Positions 55,286-63,445 of a stretch of DNA of 64,000 nt are shown piece by piece (the first letter of the stretch is position 1; each line of letters opens with the position of its first letter). The position numbers were made by a program, and so were the translations under genes. The notes beneath the pieces are model-generated. The model was not told the DNA's origin and searched no databases. It saw only the letters and a program-made list of their open reading frames with translations. The stretch is from Tritonibacter mobilis (GTDB lineage Bacteria > Pseudomonadota > Alphaproteobacteria > Rhodobacterales > Rhodobacteraceae), in assembly GCF_001681715.1 (NCBI RefSeq), contig NZ_LNWY01000011.1, positions 27,158 to 91,157 on the forward strand, written 5' to 3'.

Positions 55286-55842
55286 TCCATATTTTGTTTA
55301 CTCCATCTGGCTCGTTATCCATCGGGCAATTTTTCCAATGGCGGGGCAATGGGAGGACGTGGAGGAAATATTCGCCCATGTTACCGGCTTTTACAGAGCC
55401 ACGGATGTTGACGAGAAAGCCGAGCAGTAGACGGGCCTGTGCTGACCTTTGTTCGCCGCGCTGCGAATGTCCGTTCCGGGTTGTTAAACCCTTGGGCCTC
55501 GCTGGCCGCTCTGACTTTGCCAAACTCACTTTTTGTGCCAAGCAGACCTAACGGCCCAAGTGCGCGCTGCATAGAGGCCGGTCAACAGCTCCCAGCCCAA
55601 TGCAGTCATTCGATAGAGGCGCTGCAGGCACTTTGCCTCAGGAGCAATAAATTCCTCCAAATTACCGAGACCGGACCTTGATAGGTCGGCGATGTTGATC
55701 ACAATGATGCAGCGGTTGACCCCGATGCCAGAAAAACAAAAATACTGGAGTGTTCGAACTCAGCCGTCCGAAACGCCAAGCTGAAAGATCCGCTGCAGCG
55801 CTGCTTTCCACACGCTCCCTAAAGTCATCTCTTGGCAGAAAG
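55286..55842. other. intergenic debris, one doubtful short frame
   Basis: No firm gene. On the minus strand, GTG 55702 to TGA 55526 gives 58 codons with a protein-like core (NLEEFIAPEAKCLQRLYRMT, ALGWELLTGLYAARTWA), which could be a small protein or the tail of a lost gene. Otherwise only short frames. No clear terminator after the importer operon was seen. Confidence 0.3.
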
Positions 55843-57225
55843 TTATTTGGAGAAAAGAACAGTGACTTTCAGACCTGGCTGATTGTCTGAAAGGGCCACT
55901 TTGGCGCAATGTAGATCGGCGATCGCTTTAACTAAGCTGAAGCCAAGACCGTTTCCCGATGTGGTGCGGCTTTTCTCCACCCGGTAGAGGCGCCGGAAGA
56001 CTTTTTCGCGGTCTCTTTCGGGAATACCCGGCCCATTGTCGCAGACTGTAAAGGTGGTGTGATCTGACGTCGACAAGAGGGACATTTCGACACGTGCCTT
56101 CGAGGGGCAATGGCGCAATGCGTTCTCAACCACATTGGCCACCATCTGCGTGAGGAGTTGTTGATCCCCTAAGACGGTGTGGGGTGCAGCGCCTCCTGTG
56201 AAGACGAGTGTCTGGTTATTTTCTTCTGCAACCGCACTGTAGGCATCCTCAATTCGGGACAGAACCGCTGTAAGATCGACTTCGCGAAAGCTCTCCCGCT
56301 GCGCACCTGCCTCGATTTGAGAAATCCGCAAGAGTGCATGAAACGTCTCGATCAGATCGTCAGCGGCCTCAATAGCTTGGTAAACTTGCCCACTCAGGTG
56401 ATCAGCGAGTTCCTCGGACTGGCCAATGGCTTCGAGCCTTTGTCGCAAGCGCTGCATTGGTGTGCGCAGATCATGCGCAATATCTGCTGTGATCTGGTTC
56501 TGGCTTTCCACCATTTTTTCAAGCTGGCTTATGGTGCTGTTAATCTCACGCGACAAACGTGCCAAGTCATCTGCATCGTTGTGGTGTAAAGACACTCGCG
56601 CCCCGAGATCCCCCTTTGCAACGCGTTCGAGCGTTCCAGACACTTGCCTCAAGCGTGTTTCCGTACGGCGACCGACGGCGATACCAACGCCAGACCCAAC
56701 CATGATCACAACGACGAAACCAATTATCAATCCACCGCCGAAACCCTCAAGCAGTTCCAGCAGGAAGTAGGTGCTTGTCCCAAGTACCAGAGTGTTCTCG
56801 CCAAGGTTAACACTTCGCAGGATATAACCGAAGGCTTCGTTTTCGTTGTGCCCCGAGAAGCCTATGGCGGAGGCGTCGACGTAATCAGCCTTGGCTGTCC
56901 GGCCAATGGTGTCGACGTTTCCCACGATGCGCTGGCCGTTTGCATCAAGTAGCAGGTATATCCGGTGGTCTTCGAAATTGAATGCGCCGTATTTTGTCAG
57001 CCCTTCAATCACCCCATCAAGACCTTGATCCTCATATATAGCGAGAAACGCGGCCTCCTCATCGACAAGCTGTTCCTTGATCCAGTCCGTCGTCTCATAT
57101 TCGGCGAGTTTGTAAGCTCCCGCGAAAACCAATGCTGTCACAAAAGAATACAAGAACGCAAACCTCAGCGATAATCGCACCGAGGTCGAGCGAAGAAATC
57201 GGCCCAATAACGCGTCCCTAGCCAT
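55843..57225 (-). CDS. sensor histidine kinase, PmrB-like
   Basis: A 460-residue kinase. Membrane segments lie near residues 20-42 and 165-188 with a periplasmic sensor loop between. A HAMP linker follows, then the H-box ADIAHDLRTPMQRLRQRLE, N-box MVANVVENALRHC, and G-boxes CDNGPGIP and NGLGFSLVKA. It overlaps the response-regulator gene by eight bases. By context with eptA it probably senses envelope stress such as cationic peptides or metals. Confidence 0.9.
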   Translation of the reverse strand: MARDALLGRFLRSTSVRLSLRFAFLYSFVTALVFAGAYKLAEYETTDWIKEQLVDEEAAFLAIYEDQGLDGVIEGLTKYGAFNFEDHRIYLLLDANGQRIVGNVDTIGRTAKADYVDASAIGFSGHNENEAFGYILRSVNLGENTLVLGTSTYFLLELLEGFGGGLIIGFVVVIMVGSGVGIAVGRRTETRLRQVSGTLERVAKGDLGARVSLHHNDADDLARLSREINSTISQLEKMVESQNQITADIAHDLRTPMQRLRQRLEAIGQSEELADHLSGQVYQAIEAADDLIETFHALLRISQIEAGAQRESFREVDLTAVLSRIEDAYSAVAEENNQTLVFTGGAAPHTVLGDQQLLTQMVANVVENALRHCPSKARVEMSLLSTSDHTTFTVCDNGPGIPERDREKVFRRLYRVEKSRTTSGNGLGFSLVKAIADLHCAKVALSDNQPGLKVTVLFSK

Positions 57226-57889
57226 GCAGACTATACCCTGCGCCGCGTATTGTGTGGATCAGCTCTGTCGCGAAGGGTTTGTCGACCTTGTTGCGCAGGC
57301 GGCTGATATGGGTTTCGACAACATTCGTCTTGGGATCGAAATGAAAATCCCAGACCGCCTCCAACAGCATTGTCCGGGTGACTACCCGATCTGCATTCCG
57401 GATCAGATACTCCAACAAGCTGAACTCGCGCGGCTGTAACTCGACTTCGGTGCCGCCCCGGCTAACCGTCCGGCGGATCAGGTTCATCTCAAGATCAGCC
57501 ACTCGCAGCACAGTTTCCTCTGTCTTGAGCGGCGGACGGCGTGCCAGCGCAACCAAACGGGCCGAGAGTTCATGAAACGAAAACGGTTTGACTAAATAAT
57601 CATCAGACCCGGCTAGAAGGCCCTCAACTCGGTCATTGATGCCATCCATCGCACTTAGGAATAGAATAGGTGTCTCTATCCCGGCCCCGCGAACTGACTT
57701 TATGAGCGTCAACCCATCCAATCTCGGCAACATTCGGTCAAAGACCATCACGTCATAATCGTTGTCCAACGCATTCAAAAAGCCATCTTTGCCATTGTCA
57801 CAATGATCAACAGCATGGCCCTGCGCCTTCAGGCTCGAGGTAATATAGTCGGCTGTTTCAAGGTCATCTTCGACAACAAGGACACGCAT
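57218..57889 (-). CDS. OmpR-family response regulator, PmrA-like
   Basis: A 223-residue regulator. Receiver domain: acidic pair in VLVVEDDLETADY, phospho-acceptor Asp51 in VMVFDRMLPRLDG, Lys in YLVKPFSF. C-terminal winged helix: LQPREFSLLEYLIRNADRVV, VVETHISRLRNKVD and IHTIRGAGYSL. Divergent from eptA across 115 bases, so it is likely to control that gene. Confidence 0.9.
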   Translation of the reverse strand: MRVLVVEDDLETADYITSSLKAQGHAVDHCDNGKDGFLNALDNDYDVMVFDRMLPRLDGLTLIKSVRGAGIETPILFLSAMDGINDRVEGLLAGSDDYLVKPFSFHELSARLVALARRPPLKTEETVLRVADLEMNLIRRTVSRGGTEVELQPREFSLLEYLIRNADRVVTRTMLLEAVWDFHFDPKTNVVETHISRLRNKVDKPFATELIHTIRGAGYSLHG

Positions 57890-58004
57890 TCATCCGCTTT
57901 CCGAAGGAGAGGTCTGGATATTTGAATACTGTGGATTTTCTGACCGTCAACCTGCCAGAAGATTACGGATTGGTATAGTTCGCGCAAGGTTTGAGTGATC
58001 TGCG

Positions 58005-59750
58005 TTGACCTATCCCTGCTCGGACATCGAGCAGGACACTAAGCTTTTGACACATATCCCGACAACATCATCGCGTGCGCCACTGAAAAAAATATTCGGG
58101 CGGCATTTTTTACAGCTAGGTGACAAAGCGAAGGCTTGGCAGCCGACTCTCACGCCTGCAGGGCTTAATCTGATTGTCGCCACCTACATGATGGTTGCCT
58201 TCAACGCCGCCTTTTGGGGACATCTTCTACGCCTTTTTGAAGGCGCACCGATGAACATTGCGTGCTTTGGGGTGGCAGTATGGATGCTGACGTTCTTTAC
58301 GCTCAGTCTGGTCAGTTTGCCGTTGTTGCACCGCCCCCTCGCTGCAGGGTTAATCCTGTTGGCTGCGGCGGCGGCATGGTATCAGGATCACCTGGGAGCG
58401 GTCATCGATAAGCTGATGATCCAGAACGTAATGAACACCACGGTTGCAGAGTCGCGGCAGTTGATCACGGTACCCTACTTGCGCCACATGTTTCTGACCG
58501 GGGTCATACCTGCTGCTTTACTGTTTTGGCCGCGCATCACATATGCACGGGTCCGGGGATTGCTGTGGAGATTTCCGCTGACCATAGCGGCGAGTTTCCT
58601 GCTGACATTTGGATTTTTGTTCATCAACCTCAAAGCCAATGTTTCCATCATCCGCGAGCATCACGAGCTGCTGGGTAGTTATCAGCCCGGTGCCACGATC
58701 GGCGCCCTTGTGCGATATGCAAAAATGGAACTCCGTGCCGGGAATGTCGAAGTTAAACCGTTGGGGCAGGATGCGGCTAAGGGGCCTGCTTTGCTGGCGA
58801 CAAAGAAGCCGGTTTTGCTGGTCCTGTTTGCTGGTGAAACGGCACGTGCGCAGAATTTTGGGCTGAATGGATACAGCCGTAACACCACGCCAGAGCTGTC
58901 CCAACTCGATGTCTTCAATTTCAAAGACGCTACGTCCTGTGGGACTTCGACCGCAGTGTCATTGCCATGCATGTTTTCCCCATTTGATCGCTCGAACTAC
59001 AGTCACGAGCGATTTATGGGCAACGAAAATCTGTTGGATGTGCTTGCCCACGCAGGTGTGGATCCGGTGTGGGTTGACAACAATACAGGCGATCAAAACA
59101 TCGCCAGACGGACGGGCGCACGGATGGTCGATGTGACATTGAACCCAGCCGCATGTGCTGGTGGCGAATGCACTGATGCGGCTCTGTTGACGGAACTCAG
59201 TGCCCAGATCGGCAGCATCACTGAGGATACGGTTCTGGTTCTACATATGATCGGTAGCCATGGTCCCGCGTACTACCTGCGCTATCCGGAAGGTTTTGCA
59301 CCGTTTGTTCCAGACTGTCGCACGGCTGAGTTCGACTACTGCAGCCAGCAGGAGATCGTGAATGCCTATGACAACAGTATTGCTTTCACCGATCATATCA
59401 TCGCCAGCGCCATTAAAATGCTGGACCAGCAGGATCGCGTGTCGCCCGCTCTGTTTTTCCTGTCTGACCATGGTGAGTCTTTGGGAGAGGCAGGGCTATA
59501 CCTGCATGCTGCTCCGATGTTCATGGCACCCGAAGTTCAAACGCAGGTGCCTTTTCTGATGTGGTTGCCACAAAAATTCCAAGAAACCATGCACGTTAAC
59601 GCTGCATGTCTGACTGACCGCACCTCACAACCGGTCAGTCAGGATAATCTTTTCCATACAGTACTCGGATTGATGGACATCTCCACTGAGGTCTATCGGC
59701 CAGAGCTTGACATAACAGCCAACTGCCGCACCGAAAGGACCCCGGCGTGA
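58005..59750 (+). CDS. eptA: lipid A phosphoethanolamine transferase
   Basis: A 581-residue inner-membrane enzyme of the EptA/MCR family. Five N-terminal helices (about 52-205) precede a periplasmic sulfatase-like domain: LFAGETARAQNFGLNGYSRN with metal-binding Glu278, the catalytic Thr316 within SCGTSTAVSLPCMFS flanked by Cys312 and Cys322, and LSDHGESLGEAG. It transfers phosphoethanolamine from phosphatidylethanolamine to lipid A and gives polymyxin resistance in known cases. Start TTG 58005 is the longest reading; the exact start is uncertain. Overlaps dgkA by four bases. Confidence 0.9.
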   Translation: MTYPCSDIEQDTKLLTHIPTTSSRAPLKKIFGRHFLQLGDKAKAWQPTLTPAGLNLIVATYMMVAFNAAFWGHLLRLFEGAPMNIACFGVAVWMLTFFTLSLVSLPLLHRPLAAGLILLAAAAAWYQDHLGAVIDKLMIQNVMNTTVAESRQLITVPYLRHMFLTGVIPAALLFWPRITYARVRGLLWRFPLTIAASFLLTFGFLFINLKANVSIIREHHELLGSYQPGATIGALVRYAKMELRAGNVEVKPLGQDAAKGPALLATKKPVLLVLFAGETARAQNFGLNGYSRNTTPELSQLDVFNFKDATSCGTSTAVSLPCMFSPFDRSNYSHERFMGNENLLDVLAHAGVDPVWVDNNTGDQNIARRTGARMVDVTLNPAACAGGECTDAALLTELSAQIGSITEDTVLVLHMIGSHGPAYYLRYPEGFAPFVPDCRTAEFDYCSQQEIVNAYDNSIAFTDHIIASAIKMLDQQDRVSPALFFLSDHGESLGEAGLYLHAAPMFMAPEVQTQVPFLMWLPQKFQETMHVNAACLTDRTSQPVSQDNLFHTVLGLMDISTEVYRPELDITANCRTERTPA

Positions 59751-60151
59751 CACAACCTAAAGCTTCACAAAAGACGTCTCCGCAAATCCCACCTAAAGTG
59801 ACAGGTCTTGCGCATCTGTTTGCCGCGGCTCGCTATTCTTTAGGTGGTTTTCAGCGGCTGATCGCAGAAGCCGCGGCAAGGCAAGAACTTGCAATAGGGG
59901 GCGCAGCGATCATTTTGCTCTGGGTTTTGGGTGCGCCGGGAATGCAGATTGGAGCATTTTCCATTCTTTTCCTGCTGCTACTAGCGATTGAAGCGCTCAA
60001 CACTGCCATCGAAGTCCTGACTGATTTGGTTTCGCCCGAATGGTCTCAACAAGCAAAGCACGCAAAAGACCTTGGATCGCTGGCGGTCGCGCTCTTGATT
60101 GGGGCAAATACCGCCTGCTTCGCCATCATTCTGCTGTCACTCCTGAATTAG
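59747..60151 (+). CDS. dgkA: diacylglycerol kinase
   Basis: A 134-residue three-helix membrane kinase. The catalytic stretch LLAIEALNTAIEVLTDLVSP with the conserved Glu is unmistakable, followed by HAKDLGSLAVALLI. It phosphorylates the diacylglycerol left when EptA removes phosphoethanolamine from the lipid donor, so pairing with eptA is logical. The N-terminus is about 12 residues longer than E. coli DgkA. Confidence 0.9.
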   Translation: MTQPKASQKTSPQIPPKVTGLAHLFAAARYSLGGFQRLIAEAAARQELAIGGAAIILLWVLGAPGMQIGAFSILFLLLLAIEALNTAIEVLTDLVSPEWSQQAKHAKDLGSLAVALLIGANTACFAIILLSLLN

Positions 60152-60289
60152 GCTCGGGGCACTTCTTCGACCAAGTATCTAGCCTTGGTCCAGTCAGGCA
60201 AGCCAGACGATTTGTTACGGCATGCTCTAGCGTTAACCTCATAGCGAATGGCCGCTTTTGCCACTGCATATGCAGCACAAACCGTTCAT

Positions 60290-61115
60290 CGGGCCCCTAA
60301 GTTCTACGACTTTGCAAATGGTGCTTTCTGCGCTTCGCTGTCGTTCGACTAGGGCTGACTGCGGCCCTTGCTCTCGAACAATGGCCAGCGCGAGATAGTG
60401 GCGCCAGTCATGGATGACTCTGCCCGGCTTGCGATGGGATCGATCAATAATCCGCGCATGCTCGTAAACCGTTTGCCCCTCAGCGACGATGACCAGCCGT
60501 TCGGAATACACGTGTAAGTTGATCCGATGGTGCGCAAGTCTGGCGGGCACGCTGTAGCGATTGCGCTCGAATGTGATAAGGCACGTCCACTGCCCGGCAG
60601 TGAATTGCCAAAGGCAATGTCACGAGAGGGGCAATACACGTTTGCTGTGTTCTATTAAGCCGTCGAATGCCGGCGGCAGTGTCATAAGAACAGGCTTCTC
60701 GGCTTTCCAGACTTCAGCAATGGACCCCGCCCGGCAAGGACTTGTGCGGTGTCTCCGCCCACAGAGCGATGCAGCGATCTTCAAGCCACTGGTTCAGTTC
60801 TTCCAAATCAGCAAAAACAGGCAATCCCTACCGCATGCGGTTGCGAGCATCCCGCACACTTTTCTCGATCTGGCCTTTCTCCCAACCGGCTGCAGGGTTG
60901 CAATACTCAGGCTCAAACACGTAGTGGCTGGCCATCGCCTCGAAGCGTGCATTGATATTGCGCTGCTTGCATTTGCCAACGCGGTCCACCGCCGTCATCG
61001 CGCGTCCATTGTTGTTGAAGCAATGGCGAACAAGGACTTGCTATCGTAAATCCCGCGACCGGGTATGCCGCCGAAGTCCCGGAAGCCACGCCAATGAGCG
61101 TCGAACGTAAGCGTT
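60290..61115 (-). pseudogene. IS21-family istA transposase remnant
   Basis: Reading three frames on the minus strand recovers IstA sequence in order: FDAHWRGFRDFGGIPGRGIY, NARFEAMASHYVFEPEYCNP, AAGWEKGQIEKSVRDARNRM, LPVFADLEELNQWLEDRCIA, then ERNRYSVPARLAHHRINLHV and IDRSHRKPGRVIHDWRHYLA. Many frameshifts and stops lie between. No istB helper and no terminal repeats were found. A dead element between dgkA and the HEPN operon. Confidence 0.8.
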
Positions 61116-61163
61116 GCATCTGACCCCGCAAGTGGCATCTAGCTATCACACGCCATTGCTCCT

Positions 61164-61186
61164 ATATTGGCGCGCAGCGCCAATAT
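61164..61186. repeat. perfect inverted repeat ATATTGGCGC
   Basis: Ten-base arms around a three-base centre, ATATTGGCGC-GCA-GCGCCAATAT, in the gap between the IS21 remnant and the DUF3644 gene. It may end the minus-strand operon or be an operator; there is no T-tract. Confidence 0.5.
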
Positions 61187-61281
61187 GAAACAGTAAATGC
61201 TAGACATTCCCGGCCCTGATCCGACCTTCGCGCTCGGCACGGTAGATGGCCTGTATCAAATCACTGCTCCTTGACGCCCAG

Positions 61282-62466
61282 CTACACTTTCTTCGGTCGC
61301 GTCCATCCTTCGTCGAGCTTCTCGAGCACCTTCTCCAGCCAGTTTTCGTACCAATACCAAGTGTTCGCGACCTTCACGCCATAGCCTTTGCCGGGATTGC
61401 GGGCATCAAGCTGCTGGAAGAGCTTGGTGTGATCGTACATACTGAACGCGGCGTGTCCTGCCGCCTTCACCTTCGTGACGATCTCGCCAGGCAGATATTT
61501 CGGTCGCTCGACCTCCTTCAACAGAACGCGCTCGACGGCCTCTGCTTCCGGAGAGCCTGGTTTGATGAACTCCACCGCGAGATCCGCCTTGCTGGCTTTG
61601 CTTGCGACCTTCGGGACGAAGGCGACGCGGAACCGGAATTTCGGGTCCTTCTGCTCATCCTCCGAAAGCCCCTCGTGGAAGGCGTCCATGGCAGTCGCAA
61701 TATGCGCCGGTAGGTCGGTAGCTATCAGGCTTTGCCGCTGTACACCGTCAAAAGTTACAAATTGCAGCGCGATAGGAAGCCGCTTCTCTAGGGCGAATTC
61801 GCGTCCGAAGAGGTCCTTGATGGTATCGTTGAAGTTGATGCAGCAGGCCTGCAGTTTCGCGCTAAGCGCATCATCGATCCTGTTGGTGGACCGATGCTCG
61901 ATCTCGTTCCTGATCTCGATCAGGAATTTAAGATTGTTGACGACGCCGCCTTGGAGGGGGCAGGCACCAGTCGAGATACACTGGCTCAGTTCCCAGTATT
62001 TCTCGGCTCCGGATGGCGTGCGTTCAACAACGCCAGCCTTCTTGTGCCGGTAGTCGATGCCTTCACGCTTATAATTGGCGTGCATTAGATAGGTCCACGC
62101 GATGATCGCGGTGACTATGAAGAGTTCGGCCCTAAAGTAGAGACCGGCGCTATTGAAGGTGTGGACGGCAGCGATCATGGCTTCACGCGCTTTGACAATC
62201 AGCTCGTCGCCTTGGAGGTGGAGGCCGGTCTTGGGATCAATGTTCGGCCAACTGTCCAGAAAGGTATCGAGCTCATCATCAGACGCGGCCTTGATGGCCT
62301 TGTGCTTCGTGCCGTCCTTTATCTCGGAGATGCGTGCGTTGTTGATCGAGCGCGTCGGCCGGGAGAAGTACGCTTGGATATCTTGGGGCACGTATTTGCG
62401 GGACAACATCGCCTTGACGATCGCGACCTCCCACTTCTCAAGCGTATTACCTGGTCGCCTCGCCAA
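61282..62466 (-). CDS. DUF3644 protein with HTH and HEPN-like motif
   Basis: About 394 residues from TTG 62466; an ATT at the HEPN gene stop and an ATG 62482 that is out of frame by one base are alternatives. The N-terminus (AMLSRKYVPQDIQAYFSRPT, RSINNARISEIKDG) looks like a helix-turn-helix. A DUF3644 helical core follows with IEIRNEIEHRS, which holds R-x4-H (Arg186, His191), the HEPN RNase signature. The C-terminal third ends VANTWYWYENWLEKVLEKLD. DUF3644 proteins are often near defence genes. Third gene of the operon. Confidence 0.75.
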   Translation of the reverse strand: MARRPGNTLEKWEVAIVKAMLSRKYVPQDIQAYFSRPTRSINNARISEIKDGTKHKAIKAASDDELDTFLDSWPNIDPKTGLHLQGDELIVKAREAMIAAVHTFNSAGLYFRAELFIVTAIIAWTYLMHANYKREGIDYRHKKAGVVERTPSGAEKYWELSQCISTGACPLQGGVVNNLKFLIEIRNEIEHRSTNRIDDALSAKLQACCINFNDTIKDLFGREFALEKRLPIALQFVTFDGVQRQSLIATDLPAHIATAMDAFHEGLSEDEQKDPKFRFRVAFVPKVASKASKADLAVEFIKPGSPEAEAVERVLLKEVERPKYLPGEIVTKVKAAGHAAFSMYDHTKLFQQLDARNPGKGYGVKVANTWYWYENWLEKVLEKLDEGWTRPKKV

Positions 62467-62506
62467 ATTAGTGCCCCCCCATACCTTGTCTGAATTGTTC
62501 GTGTTT

Positions 62507-63445
62507 TCAATCGTTGCCGTAGTCCGGCTCGTATTCCATTTCGCGTTCCTGCTGGTCTTCATGGATGTAGCTGAGACCGGAGGCATCGATTTCGTCGCTT
62601 CCCATGAGCATCAGGTCGCACGTCGGGCAGCGGAACTCCTCGCCGAGAAACTCCCGGTCGACGATTTCCCAGATCGCGTACTCATCGCGCTCCTCGCTAA
62701 TCTCCTCGCTGGACTGCTCGCCCGTCATGAAGGCACGGCATTTGCAGGCCGGACAGCTTTCGACCCAAATCTCGTCGTAGCGTCCCTTGAAAAGCTCCAC
62801 CTGATGGTGCGGCTCGCGTAGATCGGCCTCGGCGGCCAAGCGCTCCCGCTCAGACTTCTTCAGTGCGCCGAACCGCTCCTTTGCGGCTTCAACGCGTAGT
62901 TTGACCGCAGCATCGAGGGCGTTTGCTGCCTCTTCGAGCAACTGGCGAGGGGCCTTGGCATCCGCGGCGCCGAGCCATTTCTCCAGAGATGATCCCATCT
63001 GGTGCAGAATCGTGTCGCACGCATGCCAATAGCGCGCCTCCCAGGCGTCGAGCCGCATGGTCCTAAATGGGAGGTCTGCTGAGTGCAGCTCCGCGTTTCG
63101 ACGCTCGGCGATATCTTGGCAAAACTTCTGCACCGTTTTGTCGAAACGGGGGACAAGGTGAGTGAGCCGTTCGAAAAGAGTCTTTGTGGCGATCGTCTTG
63201 ACGTCGGTAGTCACGTTGATGCCGGCAGCGACGAACAACGATTGCCAGTGTGTCGGATCAACCACGAGGCTGGGGTGTTTCCGAGCCAGCGCAGCCTTAC
63301 CGAGTAGCTCGAGCGCGAGCGAGGCCCAGAGCTGGTACTCATCAAGATCGCCGACGCCCTTCCGCGCGAGGGCGCGACCAATGTAGACCTTCGACTTGGC
63401 ATGCAGCGCATCGCTGTCGATGGCGATGTAGACATTCTCAGGCAT
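62507..63445 (-). CDS. HEPN-motif protein with C-terminal zinc ribbon
   Basis: A 312-residue soluble protein. The helical N-terminal half contains DIAERRNAELHSADLPF with R-x4-H (Arg116, His121), the HEPN RNase motif. After a charged helical segment (165-215) there is a zinc ribbon: CPACKC at 231-236 and CPTC at 273-276. The last 30 residues are acidic. Its ATG overlaps the TauD-like stop by eight bases. I do not know a named family. An RNA-directed role is inferred from the motif. Confidence 0.75.
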   Translation of the reverse strand: MPENVYIAIDSDALHAKSKVYIGRALARKGVGDLDEYQLWASLALELLGKAALARKHPSLVVDPTHWQSLFVAAGINVTTDVKTIATKTLFERLTHLVPRFDKTVQKFCQDIAERRNAELHSADLPFRTMRLDAWEARYWHACDTILHQMGSSLEKWLGAADAKAPRQLLEEAANALDAAVKLRVEAAKERFGALKKSERERLAAEADLREPHHQVELFKGRYDEIWVESCPACKCRAFMTGEQSSEEISEERDEYAIWEIVDREFLGEEFRCPTCDLMLMGSDEIDASGLSYIHEDQQEREMEYEPDYGND

